DNA from: an uncultured Alistipes sp.
GTDB lineage: Bacteria; Bacteroidota; Bacteroidia; Bacteroidales; Rikenellaceae
Assembly: GCA_947364365.1 (NCBI GenBank)
Contig: CANASP010000003.1
Location: forward strand, 1-64,000
Direction of reading: 5' to 3'
DNA length: 64,000 nucleotides
Shown here: positions 8,623 through 16,544 of the stretch, in pieces
Position numbering within the stretch: position 1 is the first letter of the stretch
Layout: the number at the start of each line of letters is the position of its first letter
Made by a program: the position numbers and the translations under genes
The notes under the pieces: model-generated
The model's database searches: none
Seen by the model: only the letters and a program-made list of their open reading frames with translations
What the model was told of the DNA's origin: nothing

Positions 8623-9797
8623 TATTCGAAGAGGCGTTTGAGCGTGATGCGGATGGTCGTACCCTTGCCGATCTCGGAATCGACGACGGCGATGCGCCCC
8701 TGGTGATACTCCTCGACGATGCGGCGCGAGAGCGAGAGGCCGAGGCCCCAGCCGCGGGTCTTGGTGGTGAAGCCCGGCTCGAAGATCCGCTTCCAGTTGC
8801 TCTTGGGGATCCCCTTGCCCGTATCGCGGACGTCGATCATCACGTGGCGGTCGTCCGACGAGATGCGCACGTCGATGGCCCCGTGGCCCTGAAGGGCGTC
8901 GAGCGAGTTTTTCATCAGATTCTCGACGACCCACTCGAACAGCGCGGCGTTGATCGACGCCTGGACCGGCGCGATGGCCAGCCCGTTGTAGTCGAGCGTC
9001 ACGTTACGCGGGATGCGCTTGCGGAAGTACATGACCGACTCGCCCACCACCTCGTTGATGTTGGCCGGCATGAGCGGCGTCTCGGAACCGATCTTCGAGA
9101 AGCGGTCGACGATCTTCATCAGGTGCGTGAGGTCCTTCTGCATCTCGTCGACGGCCGTGGGATCGACCTGCTGCGAGCGCAGGTACTCGATCCACCCCAG
9201 CAGCGACGAGGTGGGGGTGCCCAGCTGATGGGCCGTCTCCTTCGCCAGACCGATCCACACGCGGTTCTGCTCGTCGTGCTTCGACGAGCGGAAGGCGATG
9301 AAGCCCAAAAGGCCGAAGACCGTGATGACCAGCAGCTGGACGTAGGGGAAGTAGTAGAGCGACTTGAGCAGCCGCGACTTGCCGTAGAAGATGATATGGT
9401 AGTGGTCGGCGCTCCACCAGAAGCGCACCGGCAGGGGCGGATTCTCCTCGGTGAAGCGCTCGATCTGACGCCGCAGCCGGTCGGGATGGTCGATGATCCG
9501 GTCGGGGATCAGGTGCGATTCGAGCACCTCGAGATCCTGGTTGGTGATGATGAAGGGGATGTTGTTGTTGTTGGAGATGAGGTCGTGGACCAGCGGATCC
9601 TCCAGCGCGCCCCCCTCGGCGTCGCGGTTGACGCGCTCCATGGCGTGGGCCCACAGCACCACGTCGTGCTGCTCCTTCTCCTTGAGGCGGCGGGCCATGT
9701 TGTTGGTGTAGAGCAGCGAGAGGCCGCCGAGGGCGACCCCCACGACGATCACCACCACACGGTTGCGGAACGAGAACAGAGCGCGATGCAGTTTCAT
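8622..9797 (-). CDS. Sensor histidine kinase (membrane, HATPase_c)
   Basis: Membrane-anchored kinase of 391 residues. TM1 lies at ~13-29, a periplasmic domain at ~30-150 and TM2 at ~151-170. HisKA follows with H190 in KETAHQLGTP, then the HATPase domain: N-box NLMKNS around N297, DTGKGIP (325-331) and GWGLGLSLS (349-357). No response regulator gene is adjacent, so it is an orphan kinase here, located between a C-terminal processing protease and DUF4271. The start ATG is 9 bp after the protease stop. The signal sensed is unknown. Confidence 0.9.
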   Translation of the reverse strand: MKLHRALFSFRNRVVVIVVGVALGGLSLLYTNNMARRLKEKEQHDVVLWAHAMERVNRDAEGGALEDPLVHDLISNNNNIPFIITNQDLEVLESHLIPDRIIDHPDRLRRQIERFTEENPPLPVRFWWSADHYHIIFYGKSRLLKSLYYFPYVQLLVITVFGLLGFIAFRSSKHDEQNRVWIGLAKETAHQLGTPTSSLLGWIEYLRSQQVDPTAVDEMQKDLTHLMKIVDRFSKIGSETPLMPANINEVVGESVMYFRKRIPRNVTLDYNGLAIAPVQASINAALFEWVVENLMKNSLDALQGHGAIDVRISSDDRHVMIDVRDTGKGIPKSNWKRIFEPGFTTKTRGWGLGLSLSRRIVEEYHQGRIAVVDSEIGKGTTIRITLKRLFE

Positions 9798-9806
9798 GGC
9801 CGGAAG

Positions 9807-11471
9807 CTATTTGCGCAGGGTATCCTGCTCGCGGGTGATGCGGGCGTACTCCGCATCGTCGCGCAGCACCTCGACGGCGCGGGCGACGGTGCGGTCGTCG
9901 GGCAGCGAATGGGCGATCACCCCGGCCGCGTAGCCGTGGCGCAGGACGATGTCGCGCTCGATCTGTTCGACGATCTGCTCGCGGTAGGTGTCGAGCAGTG
10001 CCGCCGTGTCGTCCTCCAGCCCCTCCTCCATCGCGGCGAAGCGCTCTTTGAGGTCGGAGAAGCGGTCGCGCTCGGCGGCCTCCTTCAGCAGCTTGAGCGC
10101 CCGGCGCGTGTCGGACTCGTAGGGCACCTCCTTGTCGGCCATGAAGCGCCGGAAGGCCTCGTACTCTTCGTCGGGCAGCGCGAAGCGATGGATGTCGATC
10201 TCTTCGCCCGCATGGCGGCGCATGTAGTCGTCGCCGAAATCCTCGATGAAGCCCAGGGCGTAGAGCGTCATGGCGAAGCGGCTGACATACTCCGCCTCGG
10301 TGCGGATGTCGGGCATGATGCCGCCGCCGTCGTAGACCTTGCGGCCGGCACGGGTCGCGAACTCCGAGATGAGCGAGTCGGGGACCGTGCGCACCGAGCC
10401 CTCCTGCGAATGGGAGTAGTCGACGGCCTGGATGCAGCGGCCCGAGGGGATGTAGTACTTGGCCGTGGTGAGCTTGAGCGTGGTGTTGTAGCCCAGCGGC
10501 TCGGTGGACTGGACGAGCCCCTTGCCGTAGCTGCGGCGGCCGACGACGACCGCCCGGTCGAGGTCCTGCAGGGCGCCGGCGAGGATCTCGGCGGCCGACG
10601 CCGTGCTGCCGTCGATGAGCACGGCGAGCGGCAGGTCCGGGAGCAGCGGCTCGGTGGCGGTGCGGTAGCTGCGGCGCGAGTCGGCCGTGCGCCCCCGCGT
10701 GGTGAGCACCTCGGTGTCGCGGGGCACGAACAGCCCCAGGATCTTGACGGCCTCCTGCATGATGCCGCCGCCGTTGGAGCGGTAGTCGAGCACCAGGGCC
10801 CGCAGGTCGCCCTCCGCGCGCAGCCGCTCGATGGCGCGGCGCATCTCCTCGTAACACCCCTCGGTGAAGTCGTCGTGGCGGATATAGCCCACGCCCTCGG
10901 CGACCCAGCCGGCATAGGGCACGCCGGGAATGGCGATGCGCTCGCGCGTGATCGCCAGGTCGCGCTCCTCGTCGGCGAGCGTGCGGACACGGATCCGCAC
11001 CTTGGTGCCCGGCTCGCCTTTGAGGGCCGAGGAGACCTGCTCGGAGGTGTAGCCCGCGGCGTCGCGGCCGTCGATCGAGAGGATCTTGTCGCCGATCCTA
11101 AGCCCCGCGCGGTCGGCCGGCGAGCCGGCATAGGGCTGGGCGATGCGCACGTAGTCGTCCTTCTGGCGGATGAGCGAGCCGATGCCGCCGTACTTGCCGG
11201 TGGTGAGCAGCTCGAAATCCTTCATCCCGGCCTCGGGGATGAACTCCGTATAGGGGTCCAGGTCGCGGACCATGCCGGCGGCGGCCCCCTCCATCAGGCG
11301 GTCGGGGTCGACCTCGTCGACATACTGCTGCGAGAGCGTGCGCATCATGTTGACGGCGATCTCCATGTTGCGGCCCAGGCCGAAATCGTCGTGCGCCGCG
11401 CGGACGAAGAGCAGCGCGGCGACGGCACCCGCGAGGAGCGCCGCCAAAGTGCGGAAGGTTTTTCTAACCAT
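9807..11471 (-). CDS. S41 C-terminal processing peptidase with PDZ domain
   Basis: Periplasmic serine protease of the CtpA/Prc family. It has an N-terminal hydrophobic signal anchor (residues ~7-25), a PDZ domain (~90-165) and the S41 catalytic core: nucleophile S292 in DGSTAS and general base K317 in RRSYGKG. A long helical C-terminal region (~430-554) follows. At 554 residues it is typical for Bacteroidetes Ctp proteins. Its start overlaps the end of the upstream small membrane protein by 8 bp, so the two are probably co-translated. Its substrate is not inferable. Confidence 0.93.
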   Translation of the reverse strand: MVRKTFRTLAALLAGAVAALLFVRAAHDDFGLGRNMEIAVNMMRTLSQQYVDEVDPDRLMEGAAAGMVRDLDPYTEFIPEAGMKDFELLTTGKYGGIGSLIRQKDDYVRIAQPYAGSPADRAGLRIGDKILSIDGRDAAGYTSEQVSSALKGEPGTKVRIRVRTLADEERDLAITRERIAIPGVPYAGWVAEGVGYIRHDDFTEGCYEEMRRAIERLRAEGDLRALVLDYRSNGGGIMQEAVKILGLFVPRDTEVLTTRGRTADSRRSYRTATEPLLPDLPLAVLIDGSTASAAEILAGALQDLDRAVVVGRRSYGKGLVQSTEPLGYNTTLKLTTAKYYIPSGRCIQAVDYSHSQEGSVRTVPDSLISEFATRAGRKVYDGGGIMPDIRTEAEYVSRFAMTLYALGFIEDFGDDYMRRHAGEEIDIHRFALPDEEYEAFRRFMADKEVPYESDTRRALKLLKEAAERDRFSDLKERFAAMEEGLEDDTAALLDTYREQIVEQIERDIVLRHGYAAGVIAHSLPDDRTVARAVEVLRDDAEYARITREQDTLRK

Positions 11472-11937
11472 GTCGTTTCATACTTAAATAAGAGTCGAGC
11501 CGGTAGGCGGCCCGGGCCACGCCGCGGCGGTTGCCCTCCAGCAGGATCCACTGGCCGTACTGCGAGACGGCGATGCGGTCCTCGCAGAGCATCTGCAACC
11601 GGCGGAGCAGGCCGTCGCCGCGGAAATAGAGCACCCCGTCGCTTTCGCCGCACGCGACGAAGCCCGCGGCGCGGAAGGCCTGCTCGATCTGCGTGCGGTC
11701 CTCCTCGACGTCGCCCTCGACGCGCCGGGCCGTAAACCCGAAACGGGGATAGAGAAGCGACAGCACCACGACGACGGCCGGCAGCAGCAGCCCGCGCGGC
11801 GTGCGGAACATGACGTAGAGCGTCTCGTCGAGCGAGAGGCGGGCCATCCCCGTGGAGAGGTTGAGCGCCACCAGCACCGAACAGAGAACGCACAGGGCGA
11901 CGAAATATTTTGCGGAACGGATGAAGTAACGTTTCAT
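11464..11937 (-). CDS. Small membrane protein, unknown function
   Basis: I do not recognise this 157-residue protein. It begins with a basic start and a hydrophobic segment (~10-28). A second hydrophobic stretch (LLLPAVVVVLSLLYPRFGF) follows at ~49-67, then a soluble domain of ~90 residues (FRAAGFVACGESDGVLYFRG, ending YLSMKRHG). The ATG at 11937 gives two transmembrane helices with a cytoplasmic tail. It lies 14 bp after ispH, and its last eight bases (ATGGTTAG) contain the start of the Ctp protease gene, so it likely acts in the envelope with that protease. Confidence 0.72.
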   Translation of the reverse strand: MKRYFIRSAKYFVALCVLCSVLVALNLSTGMARLSLDETLYVMFRTPRGLLLPAVVVVLSLLYPRFGFTARRVEGDVEEDRTQIEQAFRAAGFVACGESDGVLYFRGDGLLRRLQMLCEDRIAVSQYGQWILLEGNRRGVARAAYRLDSYLSMKRHG

Positions 11938-11951
11938 TATCGTAGGTTTTT

Positions 11952-12809
11952 TCAGAGTTCGGCGAGGTGGTCGGCGACCTGCTGCATGAGCCAGCGGGGG
12001 GTGGAGGTGGCGCCGCAGATGCCCACCGACGCGGCGCCGGCGAGCCACGAGGGATCGACCTCCGCGGGCTCCTCGACGACGTAGGTGCGGGGGTTGGCGC
12101 GGCGGCAGACCTCCGACAGCACGCGGCCGTTGGACGACTTGCGGCCGCATACGAACACGACGCGGTCGAAGCGGGCGGCGAAGGCCGCCAGGTGCTCCTC
12201 GCGGCCCGAGACGCGGCGGCAGATCGTGTCGTCGAGCTTCACGGCGGCGGGGTCGGCCGAGCGGCGGCGCATCTCGGCGCCCAGCCGCTCGAACAGCGCG
12301 AGGCTCTGGGTGGTCTGCGAGAGGAAGTGGATGGGCCGCGCGAAGTCGATGGCGCCGAGATCCTGCTCGTCCTCGATGACCAGCGTGGGGTCGGCGACCT
12401 GCCCCGTGAGCCCCACCACCTCGGCGTGGCCCCGCTTGCCCAGGATGACGACCTGCCCCCCGACCTCGCGCATGGCGGCGTGGGCCTCGACCACCCGCTG
12501 TTGCAGCCGGGCGACCACCGGGCAGGTGGCGTCGACGACCTCGATACCCAGCGCACGGGCGCGGGCATAGGTCTCGGGCGGCTCGCCGTGGGCACGGATG
12601 AAGAGCCGGCAGCCGGCCAGCCGCGGCAGGTCGGCGTGCGTCACGGTGCGCAGTCCCAGCCGTTCGAGGCGCTGCACCTCGACGCGGTTGTGGACAATGT
12701 CGCCGAGCGAATAGACCGTGGCGCCCCCGGCGAGCGCCTTCTCGGCCTCGCCGATCGCCCGGACGACGCCGAAGCAGAATCCCGATTTATCGTCGATCTC
12801 GACTGTCAC
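11952..12809 (-). CDS. ispH: 4-hydroxy-3-methylbut-2-enyl diphosphate reductase
   Basis: Last enzyme of the MEP isoprenoid pathway; reduces HMBPP to IPP and DMAPP using a [4Fe-4S] cluster. All three cluster cysteines are present: C12 (GFCFGV), C96 (DATCP) and C197 (DTICRR). The conserved RAHGEPP and HAEVVGL segments and the ICGATSTP substrate loop are also readable. Length is 285. The start codon appears to be GTG, preceded by an A/T-rich oligonucleotide repeat. It follows cmk in the same direction. Confidence 0.95.
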   Translation of the reverse strand: MTVEIDDKSGFCFGVVRAIGEAEKALAGGATVYSLGDIVHNRVEVQRLERLGLRTVTHADLPRLAGCRLFIRAHGEPPETYARARALGIEVVDATCPVVARLQQRVVEAHAAMREVGGQVVILGKRGHAEVVGLTGQVADPTLVIEDEQDLGAIDFARPIHFLSQTTQSLALFERLGAEMRRRSADPAAVKLDDTICRRVSGREEHLAAFAARFDRVVFVCGRKSSNGRVLSEVCRRANPRTYVVEEPAEVDPSWLAGAASVGICGATSTPRWLMQQVADHLAEL

Positions 12810-12810
12810 G

Positions 12811-12842
12811 GTTGAAAATGGAAAATTGAAAGTTGAAAATGG
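12811..12842. repeat. Short AT-rich direct repeat (GTTGAAAATGG twice) in the ispH leader
   Basis: Two identical GTTGAAAATGG units, 21 bp apart, flank AAAATTGAAA immediately upstream of the ispH GTG start. The AT-rich block is out of character with the GC-rich surroundings. Similar TTTTCAA-type runs are, to my knowledge, frequent in Bacteroidetes intergenic DNA. Confidence 0.7.
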
Positions 12843-12920
12843 GGTCTTGCGGCGGGTGCTCCGGACCGGACGGAGGCCCGGGCGGAAGGCCTTGCGGCGG
12901 CAGCTCCGGCCGGCGGGCCG

Positions 12921-13619
12921 TCAGGCGCGGACGACCTTATCGAACAGGTCGAGGAACCACGCCATCTGCTCGTCGACGGTCATGCGGCTGTTGTCCAACA
13001 CGATGGCATCGTCGGCCTTGCGCAGCGGCGACACCTCGCGCGAGGTATCGGCCCGGTCGCGCTCGACGACGTTGCGCTCGATCTCGTCGAGCGACACCTC
13101 CTGCCCCTTGGCCCGCAGCTCGTCGTAGCGGCGGCGGGCCCGCACGGCGGGATCGGCCGTCATGAAGAGCTTGAGCTCGGCGTCGGGGAAGACCGCCGTG
13201 CCGATGTCGCGCCCGTCCATCACCACGCCGCGGCGGCGCCCCATCTCCTGCTGCATGGCCACCAGCTTGGCGCGCACGGCGGGGATGGCGCTCACGCCGC
13301 TCACGCAGTTGCTCACCTCAAGCGTGCGGATGCGCCCCTCGACCAGGTCGCCGTCGACATAGATGTCGCTGGCCCCGCGCTCGGGGTTGTAACGGAAGGT
13401 GATGGCGATCCGGTCGACGAGCCGGCAGACGGCCTCCTCGTCGATCATGCCCGAGCGGATGGCGCCGTGCTCGAGGGCGTAGAGCGTCACGGCGCGGTAC
13501 ATGGCGCCCGTGTCGATGAAGATATAGCCCAGCCGCGCGGCGATGGCCTTGGCGAAGGTGCTCTTGCCGCACGACGAGTAGCCGTCGACGGCGATGATGA
13601 TCTTGGGGTCAGTGGACAT
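12921..13619 (-). CDS. cmk: Cytidylate kinase
   Basis: Phosphorylates CMP/dCMP with ATP in nucleotide metabolism. The P-loop GYSSCGKST is at residues 13-21, the substrate segment DTGAMYRAVT follows, and GVVMDGRDIGTAVFPDAELK and the lid RRRYDELRAKG are intact. Starting at ATG 13619 gives 232 residues; a TTG five codons earlier is possible. The ATG lies inside the last codons of the LysE-type gene (11-bp overlap), which suggests coupling. The product probably has no functional link to its neighbours beyond co-transcription. Confidence 0.95.
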   Translation of the reverse strand: MSTDPKIIIAVDGYSSCGKSTFAKAIAARLGYIFIDTGAMYRAVTLYALEHGAIRSGMIDEEAVCRLVDRIAITFRYNPERGASDIYVDGDLVEGRIRTLEVSNCVSGVSAIPAVRAKLVAMQQEMGRRRGVVMDGRDIGTAVFPDAELKLFMTADPAVRARRRYDELRAKGQEVSLDEIERNVVERDRADTSREVSPLRKADDAIVLDNSRMTVDEQMAWFLDLFDKVVRA

Positions 13620-14283
13620 TGGGGAAGATATCAAAGAATGTCGAAAGTATCGTATAGATGCCTAAAATGCCGATGATGAGGCCCGCCACGTGGTTGATCG
13701 TGAGCATGTGCCGCGGGCGGAAGCGCCGGCGGAAGAGGCTGATCAGGCAGGCCAGCAGCGTCCACCACGCCGCGGCGCCGCCCAGGAAGCCCGCGATGAC
13801 GAACAGCGCGCGGACGAATCCGCCGAAGCCCGCGCCCGCGACGTCGCCGCTCGATATCTTGAAGACGGCGAAGAAGGCCAGAATGTAGGGGATGACGATG
13901 ATGAAATTGGCCAGCGTGATGCCGAAGATCGAGGCGAAATCCTGCCACAGCGAGGTTTTGCCCGCCCGGTTGCGGCGGATCTGCGGCACGGGGTTCTGCG
14001 AGAAGATGTAGACCCCGACGATCACCACGAAGATCCCGCCCACGACGCGCAGCAGCGTGCTGTAATGCTCGATGTGGGTCTGGAGGATCGAGTAGAAGAA
14101 GAAGGCGGCCATCGCCATGAAGGTGTCGGCGCAGGCCACGCCCAGCCCCGAGGCGATGCCCGAGCGGCGGCTTTTCGACAGCGTGCGCTGGATGCAGAGC
14201 ACCGCCACGGGGCCGACGGTGATCGACGCGGCGACACCTACGCAGATGCCGCGGAAAAGTATTTCGATGATGTCGAAGGTCAT
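13609..14283 (-). CDS. LysE/RhtB-family exporter
   Basis: Inner-membrane exporter of the LysE superfamily (amino acids or related small solutes), 224 residues with about six membrane helices. The N-terminal pattern GICVGVAASITVGPVAVLCIQRTLSKSR-like (residues ~10-37) is the recognisable LysE start. ATG 14283 follows a well-formed promoter (TATCTTTG with a TTTTG 20 bp upstream), so it probably heads the transcript running into cmk, ispH and beyond. Substrate unknown. Confidence 0.88.
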   Translation of the reverse strand: MTFDIIEILFRGICVGVAASITVGPVAVLCIQRTLSKSRRSGIASGLGVACADTFMAMAAFFFYSILQTHIEHYSTLLRVVGGIFVVIVGVYIFSQNPVPQIRRNRAGKTSLWQDFASIFGITLANFIIVIPYILAFFAVFKISSGDVAGAGFGGFVRALFVIAGFLGGAAAWWTLLACLISLFRRRFRPRHMLTINHVAGLIIGILGIYTILSTFFDIFPNVH

Positions 14284-14309
14284 GTTTCGCCCGCAAGGGA
14301 ATTTACGGG

Positions 14310-14342
14310 CAAAGATACGAATAAGGCGAGTGCAAACCAAAA
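14310..14342 (-). promoter_or_regulatory. Promoter of the LysE-type gene (-7 TATCTTTG, -33 TTTTG)
   Basis: On the minus strand TTTTG (14338-14342) and TATCTTTG (14310-14317) are separated by 20 bp, the usual Bacteroidetes spacing, 26 bp ahead of the ATG. The sequence between and around the boxes (CTCGCCTTATTCGTA) recurs in the tandem repeats immediately upstream. Confidence 0.75.
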
Positions 14343-14355
14343 TTTATTTTGAGTT

Positions 14356-14488
14356 TGCCGAGCCGGAGTATCTTCGGCGAAGCCAAAGTACGAATAAGGC
14401 GAGCGCAGAAGCAAGCGGAACGCTTGATTATGCCGAGCCGGAGTATCTTCGGCGAAGCCAAAGTACGAATAAGGCGAGCGCAGAAGCA
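14356..14488. repeat. Tandem 75-bp-period repeat carrying a promoter-like segment
   Basis: Two copies begin at 14356 and 14431 with the first 58 bp identical, then diverge. Each contains, on the minus strand, CTCGCCTTATTCGTACTTTGG, the same 15-bp lead-in as the true LysE-gene promoter but with the -7 box one base short, followed by a small palindrome (CTTCGGCGAAG). Together with 14489-14710 this fills the 427-bp gap before the DUF3467 gene. The rest of that gap holds only the DUF3467 promoter and a GC-rich leader. Confidence 0.85.
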
Positions 14489-14617
14489 GGCGACAGCCCG
14501 ATCGTAGCGGGATGCGAACCGCCCCGCCCGCAGCCGCAGACGGCACCGGCGACGGTTCTGTTGATAAAATATCGAAAACTTCGCGCCGCAGACGGCATAT
14601 CGAAGGACGAAAGTTCC

Positions 14618-14625
14618 TAATTTTG
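14618..14625 (+). promoter_or_regulatory. -7 promoter box for the DUF3467 gene
   Basis: TAATTTTG fits TAnnTTTG. The transcript would start near 14632 and leave a leader of roughly 80 nt before the ATG, including a short hairpin (TCCCG-CTTT-CGGGA). No convincing -33 box is visible. Confidence 0.55.
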
Positions 14626-14710
14626 CGTTCGATAAACCGCGGCCGCCCCGCCGCAGCGTCCCGCTTTCGGGATCGCCGGATGCCCGGGGCTGCCCAAACG
14701 ACACGCTGAT

Positions 14711-15016
14711 ATGGCGGAAACGAAACCTTTCGGATTCGATATCGACCTCGACGAGGCGACGGCCCAGGGCCACTACGCCAACCTGGCGATCATCGCCCAC
14801 TCCACTTCGGAGTTCATCCTCGACTTCGCCACGGTGCTGCCCGGCGTCGAGAAGGCGCAGGTCAAGAGCCGCATCATCCTCACGCCCGAGAACGCCAAAC
14901 GGCTGCTGCGCCTGTTGCAGGACAACATCGTACGCTACGAGAGCCAGATGGGCAAGATCGAGACGCCGAGCGTCTCGCCCTTCAACGGGCCGGGGCCCAA
15001 GATGGGCGAGGCGTAG
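14711..15016 (+). CDS. DUF3467 small protein
   Basis: A 101-residue soluble protein that I match to DUF3467 by its shape: HYANLAIIAHSTSEFILDFATVLPG, a KSRIILTPENAKRLLRLLQDNI helix and a Pro/Gly-rich end. The family is found in Bacteroidetes and has no established function. The gene stands alone: repeats on one side and a hairpin then a repeat-rich gap on the other. The ATG follows a promoter box 85 bp upstream. Confidence 0.88.
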   Translation: MAETKPFGFDIDLDEATAQGHYANLAIIAHSTSEFILDFATVLPGVEKAQVKSRIILTPENAKRLLRLLQDNIVRYESQMGKIETPSVSPFNGPGPKMGEA

Positions 15017-15077
15017 GCGGTGCGAAGCCGCGGGTCGCGGCCAACATCCCGAGAAGCCGGAGAGAGACCCGATCGAC

Positions 15078-15125
15078 AAAAAAGCGGCGTCCGCGCTTAT
15101 AGCCTGCGTCGGACGGTCGCTTTTT
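15078..15125. terminator. Hairpin with A/T flanks downstream of the DUF3467 gene
   Basis: AAAAAGCGGCGTCCG pairs imperfectly with CGGACGGTCGCTTTTT across a short loop. The 3' T-run suits termination of plus-strand transcription 60 bp after the stop codon. Confidence 0.7.
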
Positions 15126-15163
15126 CGCCGGACGGAGGACTTTGACGCGGCATAACCGGAATC

Positions 15164-15505
15164 GCGGTCCGCAGCCAGCGGAGGCGGCTTTCGAGCAGGA
15201 GCGAGAAGAGCAGCCCTCCGCCGGGGGTGGCTGCGGGCTGCCGGCCCCAAAGGAGCCGAGCCTGCAAAGAGACAACCAATCCGCCGGACGGTGGATGCGA
15301 GCTGCCGGCCCCAAAGGAGCCGAGCCTGCAAAGAGACAACCAATCCGCCGGACGGTGGCTGCGGGCTGCCGGCCTTCAGGCCGCCATTTTGCAGCCAAAA
15401 ATTCGGGGCGCAGCCTGCGAAAGACGCACGAACGATAAGTGAGCTGCGGGCCTTCGCCGGGAGGAGGTTGCGACCCGCCGGCTCCGACGAGCCGCACGCA
15501 CAAAA
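15164..15505 (+). repeat. Composite dispersed repeat: module A, 64-bp tandem copies, module B
   Basis: This fills most of the 534-bp gap between the DUF3467 and TlpA-type genes, which converge. Module A (GCGGTCCGCAGCCAGCGGAGG onward) spans about 15164-15250. A 64-bp unit is then repeated at 15226-15289 and 15290-15353 with a third partial copy to 15374. Module B follows at about 15400-15505, with its two hairpins: GCGGG/CCCGC, and a perfect CGGCTC-CGAC-GAGCCG. No gene is supported here; the short ORFs are translations of the repeat. Confidence 0.8.
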
Positions 15506-15530
15506 AAAAGGAGCCCCACGGGGCTCCTTT
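15502..15530 (-). terminator. Terminator of the TlpA-type gene
   Basis: Read on the minus strand, AAAGGAGCCC-CGTG-GGGCTCC closes a strong stem followed by a run of eight or more T residues, 21 bp after the stop codon of the thiol reductase gene. It also marks the end of the module B repeat. Confidence 0.9.
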
Positions 15531-15550
15531 CGTCGTTATCGGGAATGCCG

Positions 15551-16339
15551 CTACTCGGCCTCCAGCGCCGAGGCGATCGCCTGCGCGATACGCTCCATCT
15601 CGACCGAAAGGGCGCCGATCGATCCGTAGACGATGCGGCCGTCGCGGCCGATGACCACCGAGCGGGGAATGTTCTTGGTGGCGAAGCGCTCGAAGACGCT
15701 CTTGTCGGAATCCATCGCCGTGATCGGCTTCAGCCACGCATAGGAAGCCCCCTTCTCCGAGGCGAAGAAGGTGTCGAGCGTCGCGGGGGTATCGGTGTAG
15801 GCGACGGGCAGGAACACGAAGCCTTCATCGGAACCGAAACGGTCGAGGATGCGGGCCGGCAGCGCCTCGGGCGCCAATTCGCGCAGGCAGGGACCGCACC
15901 ACGTGGCCCAGAAGGTGAGCAGCACCACCTTGCCGCGGCAGGCCGCGAGCGAGATCGCGCCGCCCGCGTATTTCGGCGCCGTGAAGTCGGCGGCCCGGTC
16001 GCCCTCCTTGAGCAGCGTCGTCTGGTCGTACTGCTGACGGATGGCACGGGCCACGCGCTCCTCGGGGGTAAGGCCCTCGCCGCCCGTCAGGTCGAGCGCA
16101 TCGGGGTGCTTCTGCGGCTCGGCGGACGCGTCGGCCTCCTTACGGAGCGTCATGCGGAAAGCCCGCACCCCGTCCTCCTCGCCGAGGTCCATCTTCGCCA
16201 CCCGGTCCCGGCTCACCGCACGGAACTCCTCGGTCGTGACCTCGCGGCCGTCGATGTAGTATTTGGGGACCTGAGCCAGGCCGGTCTGCGCCACCAGCAG
16301 CGTCGCGAGCAACGTCAGCAGAAAAACGAATCGTTTCAT
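15551..16339 (-). CDS. TlpA-type periplasmic thiol:disulfide reductase
   Basis: Secreted thioredoxin-fold protein of 262 residues. A signal peptide (1-22, ending AQTGLAQ) is followed by a ~90-residue domain of no recognised family, then an AhpC/TSA-like thioredoxin domain with the WCGPC active site (C148, C151) and a cis-Pro segment NIPRSVVIG. Such proteins reduce periplasmic disulfides, often for cytochrome c or lipoprotein maturation. It is a single-gene unit with its own promoter upstream and a strong terminator downstream. Confidence 0.9.
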   Translation of the reverse strand: MKRFVFLLTLLATLLVAQTGLAQVPKYYIDGREVTTEEFRAVSRDRVAKMDLGEEDGVRAFRMTLRKEADASAEPQKHPDALDLTGGEGLTPEERVARAIRQQYDQTTLLKEGDRAADFTAPKYAGGAISLAACRGKVVLLTFWATWCGPCLRELAPEALPARILDRFGSDEGFVFLPVAYTDTPATLDTFFASEKGASYAWLKPITAMDSDKSVFERFATKNIPRSVVIGRDGRIVYGSIGALSVEMERIAQAIASALEAE

Positions 16340-16367
16340 GATCGGATTTTTTTAGGTATCTCTGCCG

Positions 16368-16375
16368 CAAAGGTA
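16368..16375 (-). promoter_or_regulatory. -7 promoter box for the TlpA-type gene
   Basis: TACCTTTG on the minus strand, with a TTG 19 bp further upstream, lies about 30 bp before the ATG in an AT-rich gap. It fits the Bacteroidetes promoter pattern well. Confidence 0.75.
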
Positions 16376-16495
16376 ACTAAAATTTCCACACAAACAACTA
16401 TTTTATTTAGTTTCGCAACTAAAAACAATCGTTTTTCCGATGCGGAGCGTGCGAAGTCCGCCACCGGCACGACACGACTCTACACGGCACGACGA

Positions 16496-16519
16496 GGGCC
16501 CGCCCCGAAGGGCGAGCCC
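16496..16519 (-). terminator. Possible hairpin after the glycosidase gene
   Basis: GGGCTCGCCC pairs with GGGCGGGCCC around a TTCG loop on the minus strand, 26 bp past the glycosidase stop codon. It lacks a T-run, so its terminator role is uncertain. Confidence 0.45.
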
Positions 16520-16544
16520 CTATCATACGGACCTGACGGGCCCT

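Noticed and set aside
14356..14488. CRISPR-like appearance of the repeats at 14356-14488 and 15226-15374
   Set aside because: There are only two or three copies, units of 58-75 bp, no regular short spacers and no cas genes. They are tandem duplications.
14284..15550. tRNA or small RNA genes in the larger gaps
   Set aside because: No cloverleaf with a T-loop GTTCRA-type core was found in any of the gaps; the structured parts are the dispersed repeats and terminators.
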